The notes under the pieces: generated by a model
What the model saw: only the letters and a program-made list of their open reading frames with translations
The model's database searches: none
Told to the model about the DNA's origin: nothing
Source: Sporothrix humicola
Taxonomy: Eukaryota > Ascomycota > Sordariomycetes > Ophiostomatales > Ophiostomataceae
NCBI GenBank assembly: GCA_021396245.1
Contig: WNYE01000052.1
Span: 186,001 to 250,000 of the forward strand
DNA length: 64,000 nucleotides
Reading direction: 5' to 3'
In this document: piece after piece, positions 34,851 through 47,488 of the stretch
Position numbering within the stretch: position 1 is the first letter of the stretch
How the letters are laid out: each line of letters starts with the position of its first letter
Translations under genes and position numbers: made by a program

Positions 34851-37800
34851 TGCGTAAGGTGTGAGGTGTGGTGGTCACAAAATGTGAAGGGAAATAGGAG
34901 AAGAGAAAAAAAGAATAAAGAGAAGAGAATAAAAGGGAAAGAAAGAATCGGTTTAAAAAAGGCGGGCTGAAGAAATATTAAGAGAGAAAAGAAAAGCAAG
35001 GGACAAAAGGGGAACGAAAGGTACAAAAAGGACGACGACAAATGCCAAAAACGAGCAGATCCGCATCACACTCCTCACCAGCGCTCCTAAGGCGGAATAT
35101 ACGGAGACGTCTGATCAATATGGTGGGCTGTGGTGGACGGGGATCGACTATTATCGACTTGAAAGTACTTTTGTCGTGTCAACTCGAAAAATAACCGTCG
35201 GTTTGGTGTTTGGGCGTTTTTTGTCGTGTTCTAGTCTGTTGGTCGATTTATCGATTTATCGGCAGCTAGCAAGAAAGGTACAAAACAAGAAACCGGGTTA
35301 AATAGAGACGCAAAGTTAAAAGAGAAAAGGGTAACAAAAAAGGCATCAAAAGAGGTCAATAAAGGTCAAAGGAAAAGACCAAAGAGTCCAAGAAGGCTCG
35401 CAAGGGACACAAATATTTGCCTGTTGGTGGTGGCGAGAAAGTGGAAAGGAACACAGACGGTTACCAAGCTGGCGGGAAGGGGTGATACTGAGTACTCGGA
35501 GAAGAATGAGGGAGGGGGATTCGATGGATGGGACTGGGCTGGCGGAATGGCAAATGGCATTGGGATGTGGATTTGCTGGGATTTTGGTGTGGATGGGTTG
35601 GTTACCGAGCGTGTGGGTGCGGGTGGTTGAAAAGGGAAATAAGGTAGGGGGCAGGCCCCACTAAAACGACGGCGCAGAAAGGGCGACAATCCACTAATCC
35701 ACTAAAAGTGCGCCGGAATCCACCAAAACGCACCAAAATGAATGGTGAAAGGACCCAAGGGCCCGGGAGATTGGGACAGCAATGAGTCCCCTCCGTCTCA
35801 CAAGACACAAAAGCTCCCAGAACCAACACGAAAAGACGAAAAGTGTCGTACCTCTTACCAACAGACAAGCTCATCTGCCCGAGTCACAACAGACTTTCCC
35901 TTGTCGGCATAGACCCAGAACAAGGGCCTCCCTTTTGTCTCTTTTTGTGGGACAGAAACAGAGCGCTGGGACAAGGGACAGCCAAAGGGGAAAGAGCGAG
36001 ATGAGACGAGGACCGTGGAGGCGGGCGATCGAGGCAGGAGGGCACAGGGAGACAAAGGAACAGACGAGAAATCCCGGCTGTTTGGTGCGAGCGATCGGCG
36101 GCGTTGACGTTTCCCAGGGACGACACGTTGCACAGTCTGACAAGTCGTTGTTGTGCGAGCTGGGTGGTTTTTGGAGCGGCGTACAGGTGTCTACGATCGA
36201 CGAGATTTTGTGTTCAGACAGTGCCCATCTCTATATCCACCTGTGTTTTGCATTGTTTCGTTTCTTCTTGGGCTGAATTTGGAGGCGTTTTTGTTTGTTT
36301 CGTTTCGTTTCTCCTGATCGTCTCTTTCCTCTTCTGGCTTGTCTTCTGTTTTTACGACGCGCCTTCCTGCCATCACTTCGTTTCCCAGATGTCATCCATT
36401 GCTCCTGCCATTTCCTCTTCCTCTTGCCTCTCTCCCCATCGTCCCTTCCTATTCCCAGTCGTTTGGTCTGGCTGGACCTTGGCCTGGCCCATTGATCTGC
36501 GCCCAGGCCCCTGTCGTCGGCCTTTGGTCCCCTCTTTATCCTCTTTTTTGGGCCTGGCGCCCAGTGCGTGATTACTCCCGCCCCGTCACGACGGTGAGCT
36601 CCCTTTGCTCATCTTTCTCGCTTTCGCTTTTCTTTTCGTCTTTCTTTCTCTTTTTCCGCATTGTTTGTCCATTTCCTGGAGCATTCATATCCTCATGTTA
36701 TTCTTCTCTCATTTCCGCTGTCGTCTGCATTCCGATCCTCGTTCGTGTGCATCAAGCAATTCCGCGTCGTTCCTTCCTCCCCTTCTCTTCTCTCTTCTCT
36801 TTCCTCTTTCCTGTTTCCATTTTTCCACATCCCCTCCTCGCCTTGTCTGCCTTGTTCACCTAACCCCTATGGGATACTCCCCGTCCACTGTAATTCGCTG
36901 GAGAACGAAGTCGAGACACCACACCCGTAGCGCTGTAGATCTGGTGCTCCTTCTGCACGTCGGGCTGGTGTCACACATTAGCAGCAGCATGAACCTCATC
37001 CTCGCAAACTCATCACGATCATTTCCCTCGCTCTGTCTATGTCCATGTCTCTCAGGCCTTCTGTCTACCCCTCCAGTGACCCCCATCTTTGGCAATTCCC
37101 AAAAAAAACACCACTTTCTCCTCCCAACATGGAAAACCAACAGACATTGCCGCTAAAACCGTCAAAAAAGGGCTTGGTGTTCTTGTTGGTATTGGCGCGC
37201 TATTTAGGCGAGCCGAGTAGGGTGGAAAAGAAACGAAACGAAGAAGAGTGTCGACAATAGCTCCGCAGCGGTGGTATTGCCAATTGGACAGTGGGACCCT
37301 GCCCCAGTGTCCCAGTAAGTCGGTCGGTTGGTTTGTCGCTCCGTCTTGTGTCTGTTCGTGAGGCTTTCCGTGTTTCTCTTTGTCTCGCTTTTTCGTATCC
37401 TCTTTGCCGTTATTTCTTTTTTCCTCTCTCCCTTGTGTCGCCCACCTCCTATCGGGCTAAATAGATACATATTTGGAAGGTCAAATAACACGAGCGAAAC
37501 TCAAATGTTCGTGACTTGCATATTTGTGTACTCTTCTAATTCAAATGCCTTGCAGTTCTTCCCCATACTTGACTCAAGTTATGAAGACACTTTCACCCAG
37601 CTGGTCGGGTTTTTGTCTTTGGTTTCGTAACGTATTCAGTGTGCTATATTTTGTGTGTGTATCATATCTTACCATCCTGCAGTCTTCTGAATAAGGCGAC
37701 GGAATCTTCCGTTTCGTAATATGGATTCCGTACGAAATGCGGTCAACCAAAACTCGAATACACCTCCACCTTATTCCAATCTATTATGACAACCCACACG

Positions 37801-40800
37801 GCTCGTGGTCCGTCCGTTAGTTTCCCTGGTTTTTTGTGTTGTTTTTCAGAGGCTTTTTTTTTTTCTCCTATCCCGCACCTGCATGCACATCCTCCGTTCA
37901 TGCACATGGACACGGCACGGCAGTGGAAGTGGCAGCGGCAACCGCGGCGAATTCCCATAGGAGGGTGAATGTGGCCGGTTTTATATTTATAAATTGTTTG
38001 TTATTTGTCGTTGGTTTTATAAAAGAGATGGAAAATATTTTGCATTTATTTTTATTTATTGGATTGATAATTCTCTAATTTCATCGTTTTGTTATTTTGC
38101 TTTTTTTTTTTTCGAAATAAAAAATTCAATGCAATGTGTTAAACAATGACCATTAATTTTCATAAATAAAACCAAAAACTAGGAACTTAAATTAAAACAA
38201 GAACGACGCAAAAGGGAAGCTGAAAAACTACACGTGTGTCAAATAAAGCCAGCACCCAAGACCACAAACCAATGATACTGAAGGGCACTACGCTTCACTC
38301 GGTACGTGGGATGGACATTGGGGGCCGGTGAAGGCAGAAGAAGGTTGTATCGATGGACACATATGACCAAGCCTGGCAATGCAGATGGGTTGCGGTGAGA
38401 GAGAGGGGAACACAACGAGGAATTCCCCGTAGAAAAGGAAGCAAAAGGAGAAAAGCCAACCTGAACAGCACCCTGCTCATATCGCGAGCTGCTTATTCTT
38501 CAATGATACGGCCCGCGCATACGGAATGATTTTCAAAACCCAACACGCAATATTCTTCAGTGATCACTCCTCCTCGGGCGCATTCTTGCACACCCTCGCA
38601 CACCGGTCAAAGGACCCTTGTCACGCGAAATACTACGGCGGGGGACTCTTCCGGACAGCCACTTCTGTTGCAAAGATGTGTGTGTGGGTGGTGGCTGACT
38701 CTGCAGCTGAACTGCAGCTGTCTGAAGGAGATTTGTGCTCTGCGAGAAGAACGCTTTGTTTCTGCGCCTCAAACTTGAACACGAAACATTCGAGAAAAAT
38801 GAACTAAATTAAAATAAATAAATGGAAATATGGGAATTGCGGCCGCGGAAGACGGGGACAAAACTCGGCCGTATTTTCGTGCGGCCACCAAAATGATAAG
38901 GCCGTTTCTATCGTAATTAATCTTGCTGATATTTCATAATCTTGGGTATCCATACCCTGGCGATATCAGTTTTTAATTCATTCTTATTCGCATAGGTTTA
39001 CGGAGTACGACGCCCTGTTTTGACCTGTATTTATTTTGTTGGTTTTATTTGTTTCGGCGCAAGGACCCCAAACAGAAGAGGTGCCGTCCCAGAAATTCCC
39101 AGAAATTCGTTTTCCAGCCCACCCAAACGACACCATTTTAACAAACACGGACCAGGTTGCGTTCGTCCGCTTTCAATGTGACCCATAACGTACCAGGGTC
39201 CCGGGATTTTCTTCCTTTGGATATGAGCCTTTTCCCTTTTGTTTTGTGTCCACTTCTTCTTTTCGCAATTCTCCCAATTCTCCCATTTCTCCTCGTTTGT
39301 TTTCACACTGATTTTATTTCAATTTCACTTTGAGAAGACCCTGAAGAAAAAGATAATTGCACATGTATCTTCCCAGTAGATGTTGTAATTGCAACGGAAT
39401 CTGCCGTGTCTTGGGAGTAATACCATCAGAAATGAATCTTCCGCTCAGCGGACCAGTCCCAGCCGTCATCTCCAGTGCCGCGCGGGAACGGCGGGAAGGG
39501 GGCAGATCTGCCGTGCCCGTCAAATCGCGTCAACGAGTCACCGTTGAGGGATAAGCAACGAATTAATGGAACCCCTCTGCTCCGTATTGGAAGGATTCTA
39601 TATCGTATGTTTCCCCACGAGAAAAGGGGAAAAGAAGAAAGAAAAAGACTGCGCGGAGCACGGAGGACTGAAAAAGAGGCCGAATATACACAGCGTTCTC
39701 CGTTGAATCATAGGTGACCCAGTTTCATGGGAACGCTCACCGCAAGCCATCTACCGTCTAACCGCTGTACCTTTTAACCCTTTTCTCGATATCCTTGCAC
39801 GTATTTTTCTTAATCTTCAGCAGATTGGAAAAGATTTTGGGGACGGTGAACACTGCTCACCGGGGGTTTTGCTCCAAGCGAAGCCAACGTTGGGGAAGAA
39901 GTCATCAAGAGAGGCCGACAAAAAGAAAGCAAGAAAGAGGACTCCGGAAAGGTAGATGGCGGAAGAAAATACAAAAGAAAAGAAACCATTACAATAGAAA
40001 GTGATATATGATACAAGGGCCAAGCCCTCCACCCACCCCCGCTGATAGACTGCTTGACCTTGTCTCAACGTGAGTATCTGTACTGAGTATGGATGCTCGT
40101 ACAAACCCAGATCAGCACATTTGCGCAATGTACGACGTACCCACCCTTTGCCTCGGTACTTGCATCCTTGCCCATGCCCATGTTTCCCTGAAACTGAAGA
40201 TCATCGATGTTTTCACGATGTAATGATAATGTCCCTTCATGAGTATGGAAAATAAGTGCCCATAATACTCTAAAATGAGATCATAGAAGATACAACATTA
40301 GATAGCTGCACGGAGTACCTGTGGCAAGTTGATTCTGTTGGCACAAAATATCCGCTGCGTAGATTTAAACAACATCGCATAACAACGCGACAACACGGCT
40401 CTGCATCGTGCGCACTGCATTGATCGAGATACACTATGCGATCGGGTTGAATATTAGATCTACCGAGACTTACGATGGACCTTCGTAGGACACGTAACAA
40501 TAAGTACAGACTGCGGAACTCGCAACGTAGAGGACCTCTAGGAAATGACTGAATGATGCCTGGACATGATGCATTTGTGTCTCCAAGATAGTTAAACATT
40601 AAACCCTACTCTTATATCATCTATGATCTCGATGCTTTACGGATTGTGATGTTATAAATCGAGCTCTGCCGTGCTGCGCTGCTATGCACATTTCGTATAC
40701 CTCGTAGGTTATTGTCGCCATTTTGACTACATAATATTTCTGAGATTCTTTGGGGCCGAGCCAACTTGAGCTTGACGCTTAACACTGCTGGGCGTCCAGG

Positions 40801-41241
40801 AGTCTTTCCAAATGAAAGTTACATCACCGCTGAAATACCTTCCTTCGGCCCATCTGTCTGATATATGTCTGGCCTGTATTGACTGACGTTCGACACGGTT
40901 CACAAAAGCACCGGTTTGCAATGTTGATATTGTTGATAGTTTTGATATTGAACAAAGAAAATAACTGTATACCTATTTACCACAGAAAATGAAATGGTTT
41001 TCGGAAATGCTTACACAAAAAGAAGCCGTCCCTGTAGGCCTTCTTTGTAAAAAGCCAATAATGATGCCGTCCAATCTCGAGCTCCTTTGTCATTGTCGTG
41101 TGTTCGCGGTGCTCAAGATGATGTGGGTGACAATCGGCCAAAAGGTTCTATTGTTTTTGTATTGTTTTTCGATGCTTTTCGAGTTTTTTTGTCCTCCTCA
41201 TTCCATTCAAACTGGATCATCATACACCACTCTCCTCACAT
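34851..41241. other. 6.4-kb gene-free region
   Basis: Purine-rich on the plus strand near 34.9-35.4 kb (leader of the minus-strand LaeA-like gene), strongly pyrimidine-rich on the plus strand at 36.3-37.1 kb, then AT-rich around 38.0-38.2 kb and 40.6-41.0 kb. The long pyrimidine-biased frames at 36-37 kb start at non-ATG codons and are low-complexity. TACGGAGTAC-type elements occur at 38999-39008 and (one mismatch) 40309-40318. A plus-strand noncoding transcript or a small spliced gene at 36.3-37.2 kb is possible but not supported. Confidence 0.5.
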
Positions 41242-41859
41242 CTATGCGTGCCACAGCTTGCTGACGAGCTCGGTGACGCCGACATCGTTGGTCTCAAACT
41301 CGTACAGGCCCAGGCCGACGAGGGCGGTGACGGCGTTGAGGCCCCAGGAGAAAGCCTTGCGGGCAGTGGGGAAGCGCTTCTTGGGGATGTAGTCGGTGAC
41401 GAGGACCTGGAAGCCGAGGTGGGAGTGGATGAGCAGGAGGGCGCACAGGATGGCGTCGGTGGTGGGGTTGAGCGAGCCGGCGGCGAAGGGAGCGACGGTC
41501 AGGGGCACGATGCCGGCGGCGATAAGGCGCTCAAAGCTCCAGTGGTAGGAGCCGTGGCTGGGGTTCGGTGCGGGGACGGGGGCAGCGTCGTTGACACCGC
41601 CGACGATGACCTCTGGGGAGAGTTAGCAATTGCAATCGGACATCAACATGGGACATCAAACACAGGGCATGCATCGTGCATGTGATCGGAACGTACGCTG
41701 TGGCGGCGGCAGGAGGTTCCGTCTGCTGGAGGCGTGGAAGGCGGCTATCCGGGCGGCGTTCTGGAAAAGGGGCTGCTGCTGGAAGACGGGACGGCTGGAA
41801 GCCATCCGGGACGCGGTAGCGGCCTGCCGGAGCAGGGAAGTGCGAGCGATGGAAGCCAT
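41242..41859 (-). CDS. sdh4: Succinate dehydrogenase CybS membrane-anchor subunit
   Basis: Small cytochrome-b anchor of mitochondrial complex II; together with CybL it holds heme b and the ubiquinone site. Exons 41859..41697 and 41612..41242 (177 aa). Intron 41696..41613 has donor GTACGT and acceptor CTCCCCAG, phase 1. The N-terminus (about 45 residues, Arg/Ala/Ser-rich, with SSRR near its end) is a mitochondrial presequence. Conserved CybS pieces are visible: GSYHWSFERL, the heme-ligand segment IHSHLGFQVLVTDYIPKKR with its Asp-Tyr quinone-site pair, and three membrane helices. Length is normal. The gene is head-to-head with the mitochondrial TyrRS gene, 741 bp between start codons. Confidence 0.94.
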
Positions 41860-42600
41860 TGTGTGAGTTGTGAAGTTGAAGAGGGAGAGGATGGAAATGC
41901 GGAAGGTCGGAAGGCGATAGCCGGAAAATCGATGAGAATCACCAATTGGATGGAGCGGAGATGGCAATTGACAGGTCGTCGCAATGGTCGTCGCAATGGT
42001 CGTCGGCGGTCGTGATAGAAAAGGCCGTGTCGTGCGTTGAGATGTAGATGTTTGGAGAAAAAGCAATGACGATTTTGGTAGGCGAAAAAGGGAAGAAGCC
42101 GGAAGCCGAGATTCAGAGAGAGCACAGGCACGACTGCGCTTGGCCCGAGGATGACTGGATGAGAATTCGCAATTCGCACATGCTTGATTGGCCCGCGTGG
42201 GTTCGGAAGGTGGGGAAAAGGCTAGAGGCTCGGAGAGCAGGTGGGTTTTGGGGAGGGAAAGCGAGGAGAGAGAATGGGGAAGGAACGACTGGCGGGGACG
42301 CGATATGGTTTCTCCGAAGCACATGTCAGAGAAGGCGCGACAGCCAATGGCGTGAATGGAAGGAGCTAACGGACCCACTTTAAAAAGTTGAAGCTTCTGC
42401 TAAGGAACTTTTTGCAGGAAGGAAAGGCTGCAGAGCCTGAATCAGATGGTGATAGTGACGCAGGACACGCGACACGCCGATTCGACAACGCGGCGCGAAA
42501 ACGGGACAAAATTACGTGCTGAACTTATTGAAGTGACGGAGGACAACGTACGGGCACATATCAACACCACACTGCCCCAACCCGGGCCCCGACACTGACC
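41860..42600. promoter_or_regulatory. Shared bidirectional promoter of sdh4 and mtTyrRS
   Basis: 741 bp between two divergent ATGs of nuclear genes for mitochondrial proteins. Contains three 12-bp GGTCGTCGCAAT-type repeats (41974-42009). No TATA box was noticed. Co-regulation is inference from the arrangement. Confidence 0.5.
41974..42009. repeat. 12-bp tandem repeat in the bidirectional promoter
   Basis: Two perfect GGTCGTCGCAAT units (41974-41985, 41986-41997) and a third that keeps only GGTCGTCG. About 115-150 bp upstream of the sdh4 ATG. Confidence 0.85.
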
Positions 42601-44754
42601 ATGTCGCTCCGGTCCGCTTCTCGGCGATGGCCTTCGCCGAGCGCAGAAATCTGCCGGCAATGCGCACGGCAACTGCTCGCCACACAGCAGCCCCAGCGGC
42701 GGCAATTGTTGCAGGCACAGCAGAGACGACACATGACCGGCAAGGCGTTTGCAAAGTACGGACCCAAGTACACGGCCAAGATCGAGGCTGCCAACGACGA
42801 ATGGACGGAGAAGGGAATGAGGATCAAGGCCGGCGAGCAAAAGGCCATGTGGGACATCTTTGAAGAGCGTGGCTACGTCAAGGATGTTGCAGGGTGAGTA
42901 CACAACACGGGTGTGGTAAAATTGGGTATTTGCTTGACACCAACTGACATTGTCTCCTGCAGAGACCGCGAAGAGATCAAGAATCTCATGACCGAAAAGC
43001 GCATCGGCGCATACGTCGGCATCGACCCCACGGCCCCCTCGCTGCATGTCGGCCACCTGCTGCCGCTGATGCCCCTCTTCTGGATGTACATGAACGGCTT
43101 CCGCGCCATCACGCTGGTCGGCGGCGCCACGGCCAAGATTGGCGATCCGACAGACCGTCTGCAGAGCCGCGAAAACGTCAAAAGCGCGACGGTCGCCATG
43201 AACATGATCAAGATCCACTACCAGCTTAAGAAGATATGGACCAACGTCGACGAACAGGCGGCACGGTTCGGCTACGAGAAGAACTGGGCGTGGCGGCGCG
43301 GGCTGCTGCAAAACGGCCACTGGTGGAACAAGCTGTCGATGCTTGAGGTCTTGCAAAGACTGGGCGCTGGCCTGCGGATTGGCCCCATGCTGTCGCGCGA
43401 CACTGTCAAGCGCAAGCTGACCGAGGGCGACGGCATGTCCTTTGCCGAGTTCACATACCCGCTGATGCAGGCCTGGGATTGGTGGCACATGTACAATTCG
43501 CTGGGCGTGCAGATGCAGATCGGCGGCTCCGACCAGTTTGGCAACATTGTGACGGGCGTCGACGCTTTCAAGATTATCCGCGCCTCGGAGCCCGACCCGA
43601 ATAAAGTGCTACCCCGGGGCGTCATGTACGATCCCGTTGGCTTCACGGTGCCGCTGCTGACCGACAGCTCGGGCGCCAAGTTTGGCAAGAGCGCCGGCAA
43701 CGCCCTGTGGCTCGACAAGTTCCAGACGCCCACGAATGACCTGTACGGCTACTTTATGCGCCGCCCCGATGCCGATGTCGTGGGCCTGCTGCGCATGTTC
43801 ACGTTCCTGCCGATGGAGGAGATTGCCTCCCTCATGGCCAAGCACGAGGAGGACCCGAGCCAGCGCATTCCCCACCACGCCCTGGCCTCCGAGGTTGTCA
43901 CTCTTGTGCACGGCAAGGGCGAGGCCAACGAGGCTCGCGAGCGCCAGCTTGCCACCTACGGCAAGAAGACGAGCAGCGACACCGTTGCCGTTGGCGGCCT
44001 TGCCGAAGGCGAAGAGCTTGATCCGAGCGGAAAGATCCCCATCACGCCCAACAACGCACCCCGTCCGGACATGCAACTGCCGCGTGCTCTGTTCAACGAG
44101 GGCAAGGTGGCGCGCATCCTGTACGCGGCCGGCCTCGTCAAGAGCGTGTCCGAGGGCAACCGCGTGGCCATCCAAAAGGGCGCGTACGTCGGCGCGTCGC
44201 CGGGCCAGTATGCCCATGAGCAAAAGGGCATGCCGCTCACGCAGCTCGACTTTACGCCCGTCCACCTGTGGTTCCCCGAGGACACCAAGAGATTTATCAT
44301 TGACGACAAGTACATGGTCCTGCGGCGCGGCCAGCACAACCTGCGCGTCATTGAGATTGTGAGCGACGAGGAGTGGGCCGAGTCGGGCCGGACGTACCCG
44401 GGCCAGCCGTTTACTGGTAAAGTGCGGAAGCTGCGCAACGAGCTCCAGACGCTGCGGAAGAACATGGCGCAGCTGCAACAGGAGGACGAGTTCTCGTCGA
44501 TGGAGACGGGGTCCAAGGGCGCCGCCAAATCCGAGTACGAGGGCATGGAGGCCGAAGCCCTGGATGAGGCCGAGGCCGAGTATCAGCTTAACCCGCTGGT
44601 AGAAAAGTACGACAAGAACGGACTGCTCATTTTCCCCGACGCCGAGTCCAAGAAGGTGCGCAAAATGCAGGACAAGATTGCAAAGGCGCGCAACAAGTAC
44701 TTGATCACCAACAACAACGGCAAGGGCAAGTCAAGGGACGGCGGAATCCCGTGA
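42601..44754 (+). CDS. cyt-18: Mitochondrial tyrosyl-tRNA synthetase (CYT-18 type)
   Basis: Charges mitochondrial tRNA-Tyr. In Pezizomycotina the same protein (Neurospora CYT-18) also binds and helps splice mitochondrial group I introns. Exons 42601..42893 and 42963..44754 (694 aa; donor GTGAGT, acceptor CTCCTGCAG). The N-terminal 44 residues are Arg/Gln-rich, a mitochondrial presequence. An added helical stretch (KYGPKYTAKIEAANDEWTEK) sits at the place of the CYT-18 splicing-specific N-terminal extension. The class-I catalytic core has HVGH (HIGH box), GGSDQFGNIVTGVD (tyrosine/ATP site) and KFGKSAGNA in place of KMSKS. The C-terminal S4-like RNA-binding domain is followed by a Lys/Glu-rich extension after residue 600. 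Splicing function is inferred from family and lineage and needs the host's mitochondrial introns to be meaningful. Confidence 0.93.
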
Positions 44755-45055
44755 TTTCGGCCCGAAAGCTGAAAAATAACGGGACAACAGGGGAAAAGTT
44801 TTGATTTATTACACCACTCTTCTGGGCATTTAGCGGGTGCGTTTGGCTTTGTTTTCTCTAGTTCTCATTCTCATGTATGTAGACATCTGTACAACACCTA
44901 TAGACTTGCCTTGGCATTTTGTAAAAATAAATATGTACATGTTTAAAGACCATAAGCGTAGACGGAAGTGAAACAAAGCAGAAATAATTAAAATCCAATT
45001 AAAGTAAGACTGGCCAGTTATACTATACAAAACAATAGGTGGTTTCCCCAAGAGT
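44755..45055. other. Convergent 3' UTR region
   Basis: 301 bp between the 3' ends of the TyrRS gene (+) and npr2 (-). It is AT-rich with AATAAA-type hexamers. No gene was seen. Confidence 0.6.
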
Positions 45056-47450
45056 CTATCTGTACAAAATCTTGAGATCGCCGGCTGGCAATGGCAGTCT
45101 CTTTAGACGGTCGATCAGCTCAACCTCCGTCAGGTTCTGCTCAGTAATGATCTGGTCAAAGTGGTGGTGGCCGTCTGTGTACTTTTGCAATGGGTCTCTG
45201 GCAGTGTCGGATGGGTGAGAGACGGACGATGCATTGTCGTCGTGGCTGTTGCTGTAGCTGTGGCCGTGGTTGTGGCCATGCCCTTCTCTGTTTCTGTGGC
45301 CATGCCGGGGTGTGTGGTCAACGGCCGACCGCCCCGTGACAAGCGATGCGAGATATTGCTTGGACACAACGTACTTGTGCACGCGATAGAGGCAGCCCTT
45401 GATGACGCCAAACTGGACAAGACGGCGCACGTCGACGTAGCGCAGCACATCGAAGCCGGCATCGGCATGGCTCTTGAGCCACTCAGTGACGGTACGGCCG
45501 ACGCAGAAGCTGGTCATGAGGCGTATGAGGTCGTAGTTGCTGACACGTAATGGGCGGTGGTCACTCCGGTTTCTGTTGCCATCGCCATCTGAGTCTGAGT
45601 CGTCCGAGTCATGTCGGCGACCGCCTTGTGTATCAGACGGTAGTCCGCCGTGTGGCTTTCGCCTTCTGACTGTTCCTCTTCCTCCACCAATAACGAGAGC
45701 GTCGCCATCATCATCATCGTCGTCGCGCTGTTGCTGGTGCTGTTGCCAGCCAAGACAGACATATCGAGCACACTCATCCACAATACCGCCAACATTCTCC
45801 ACGAAATCGTGGATGCCCGGTCGTGGTGCATAGCACGACCCGAAGAAGAACATGTCGAGCAACAATATGGTATCGTAGTACAAAAGATGGCGTAGTGCAG
45901 ATCTACACAACTCCATGGAAATGTCGGCCTCAAAGGCGATGCGGCGCACGTCCGAGACGCCGTCCATGTGGGCAATGACACGCTGCAGCGTCAAATCCCA
46001 AGACGGATCGACACTGTCGGCAAGGCGCATCTTTGGGACAGGGACGTGCCAGCCCTCGACGGCGGGCGGGTTCGGGTGCAGTGGGAAAAGTTTCATGTTG
46101 ATTGTGTTGGCATCGTCGACCGGAATCATGCATTCGCCGTAGAGGTTCAAGTCTTCCTTGATAATCTCGAGAAGACTTTGGATGGACCTCCGGTGGTATG
46201 GGCTGTGACCATTGTGTTCGTTCATGCCCATGATGGTGTTGGGTGCAGCTGTGGCGCTTGTGCCAAGGTTGTTGGCGTTGTTGTTTGCGGCGCTGTTGTT
46301 GTCGGTGCTGGCTGTAGATAGTTTTGTGGGAACATTGCTGGCACTGGCGGTGCGGACGCTTCCGCTTCCCTGTGGACCCAGAGAAGGCGACTGTGCGGCA
46401 AGCCGGCGGCGATCCAGAAACCCGTCGATACTGCTGATAGCCATAGTGTTTCCCATTGCACCTGCCATAGCGTGGAATCCAGGTGTGCCGCCGCCAGCGT
46501 CAGATCCTGTCCCAACGGCTGGACTGCCGGGGTATGTGTTTGTTGGCAGATTGCTTCCAGAACCTCCGCTTCCTAAGCCGCCTGCATTTAATGCTTCGCC
46601 GATACCACCGGAGCCTGTCGTTACCCGCGATACTGATATGGCTCCCAAGCCGGCCCCTCCACCTCCGCCGCCGCCCGTTGGCAAGCTTCGGGCCCGCTGC
46701 TGCTCGCGCTGCTCTTCACGACTCAGAAACTCGTTTTGCTTCTCCATCTCGGCGAAAGTTGTTGCCAGCCGGCGCACAACGCGCTCATAAGGGCCTTGAT
46801 CGTCGCCGGCATCGACAACAATGCCAAAGTTGAAGATAAATTCGTTACGGTCGTACTTGGCGTCGCGGATCGCCACAGGCAGGCCCAGCACAGTATATCT
46901 TCCGCTGGGATCTTGAGCCGCCAGATATCGGTTGAAAAACGCCGGTCGTGGAATCACATACTCTTGCATGACGTCAAAGTCAAAGAGTGGTTTTCCTCGC
47001 GCTCTCTTGTGCAGGAAACTGCTGCTCCCCGCCTGTGTATTGTGTGTGTTGTGGGTGTGGACGCTGCTGCCGCCGAGGAGCGCCGAAGCGGCTGCAGCTG
47101 CGATCGCAGCCGTGGCTACTGCCTCATCCTTTTCTTCGACATCATCGTTGTCGCTGTTGTCACCGTCGTCCGCCGTGTCGTCATTCGTAGATGTTGCGCC
47201 GGCATCGACGCTCTCTTTTCGGTCGCTCGCTGTCGTCGCTGCTGCAGCTTCTGCCTCACGATCTCGATCGTCAAAGTCGTCGTCGCTCTCGTCGGCCACG
47301 GCCACTGGCACAATGCATCCTGGCGGACTTTGCGCGACAATCTTGGTGCCTAGAAGATAAGTTAGGAAAGCGGCTTAAAAGTATAGGGGGCCCTGGGAGC
47401 TCACCCTCTTGTGGCAAGAAGCGCGCATAGAAGATGCCGTGGATGGTCAT
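45056..47450 (-). CDS. npr2: Nitrogen permease regulator 2 (SEACIT/GATOR1 subunit)
   Basis: Npr2 with Npr3 and Iml1 forms the GTPase-activating complex that switches off TORC1 on amino-acid or nitrogen shortage, at the vacuole. Exons 47450..47405 and 47349..45056 (779 aa; intron 47404..47350, 55 nt, GTGAGC...CTAG, phase 1). Exon 1 gives the family start MTIHGIFYARFLPQEG. Exon 2 continues TKIVAQSPPGCIVP, then an Asp/Glu- and Ala-rich insert of about 100 residues, then the core (VMQEYVIPRPAFFNRYLA, FIFNFGIVVD, RLATTFAEMEKQNEFL), a Gly/Asn/Ser-rich spacer of about 150 residues, and the second core (LLEIIKEDLNLYGECMIP, ADSVDPSWDLTLQRVI, LRHLLYYDTILLLDMFFF). A third His/Asn-rich insert lies near the C-terminus. 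The gene is unusually insert-rich but intact. A short ORF in its leader is listed separately. Confidence 0.93.
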
Positions 47451-47488
47451 CTTGGAAAAGGTCGAGGCTGTTTCGTGTCTGCGCTGCC

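Noticed and set aside
36104..37156. Frames of 155, 174 and 183 codons
   Set aside because: They overlap in different phases, at least one begins at a non-ATG codon, and their Phe/Ser/Leu-rich translations are what C/T-rich DNA gives by chance.
43609..44478. 289-codon minus-strand frame
   Set aside because: Antisense of the TyrRS catalytic domain.
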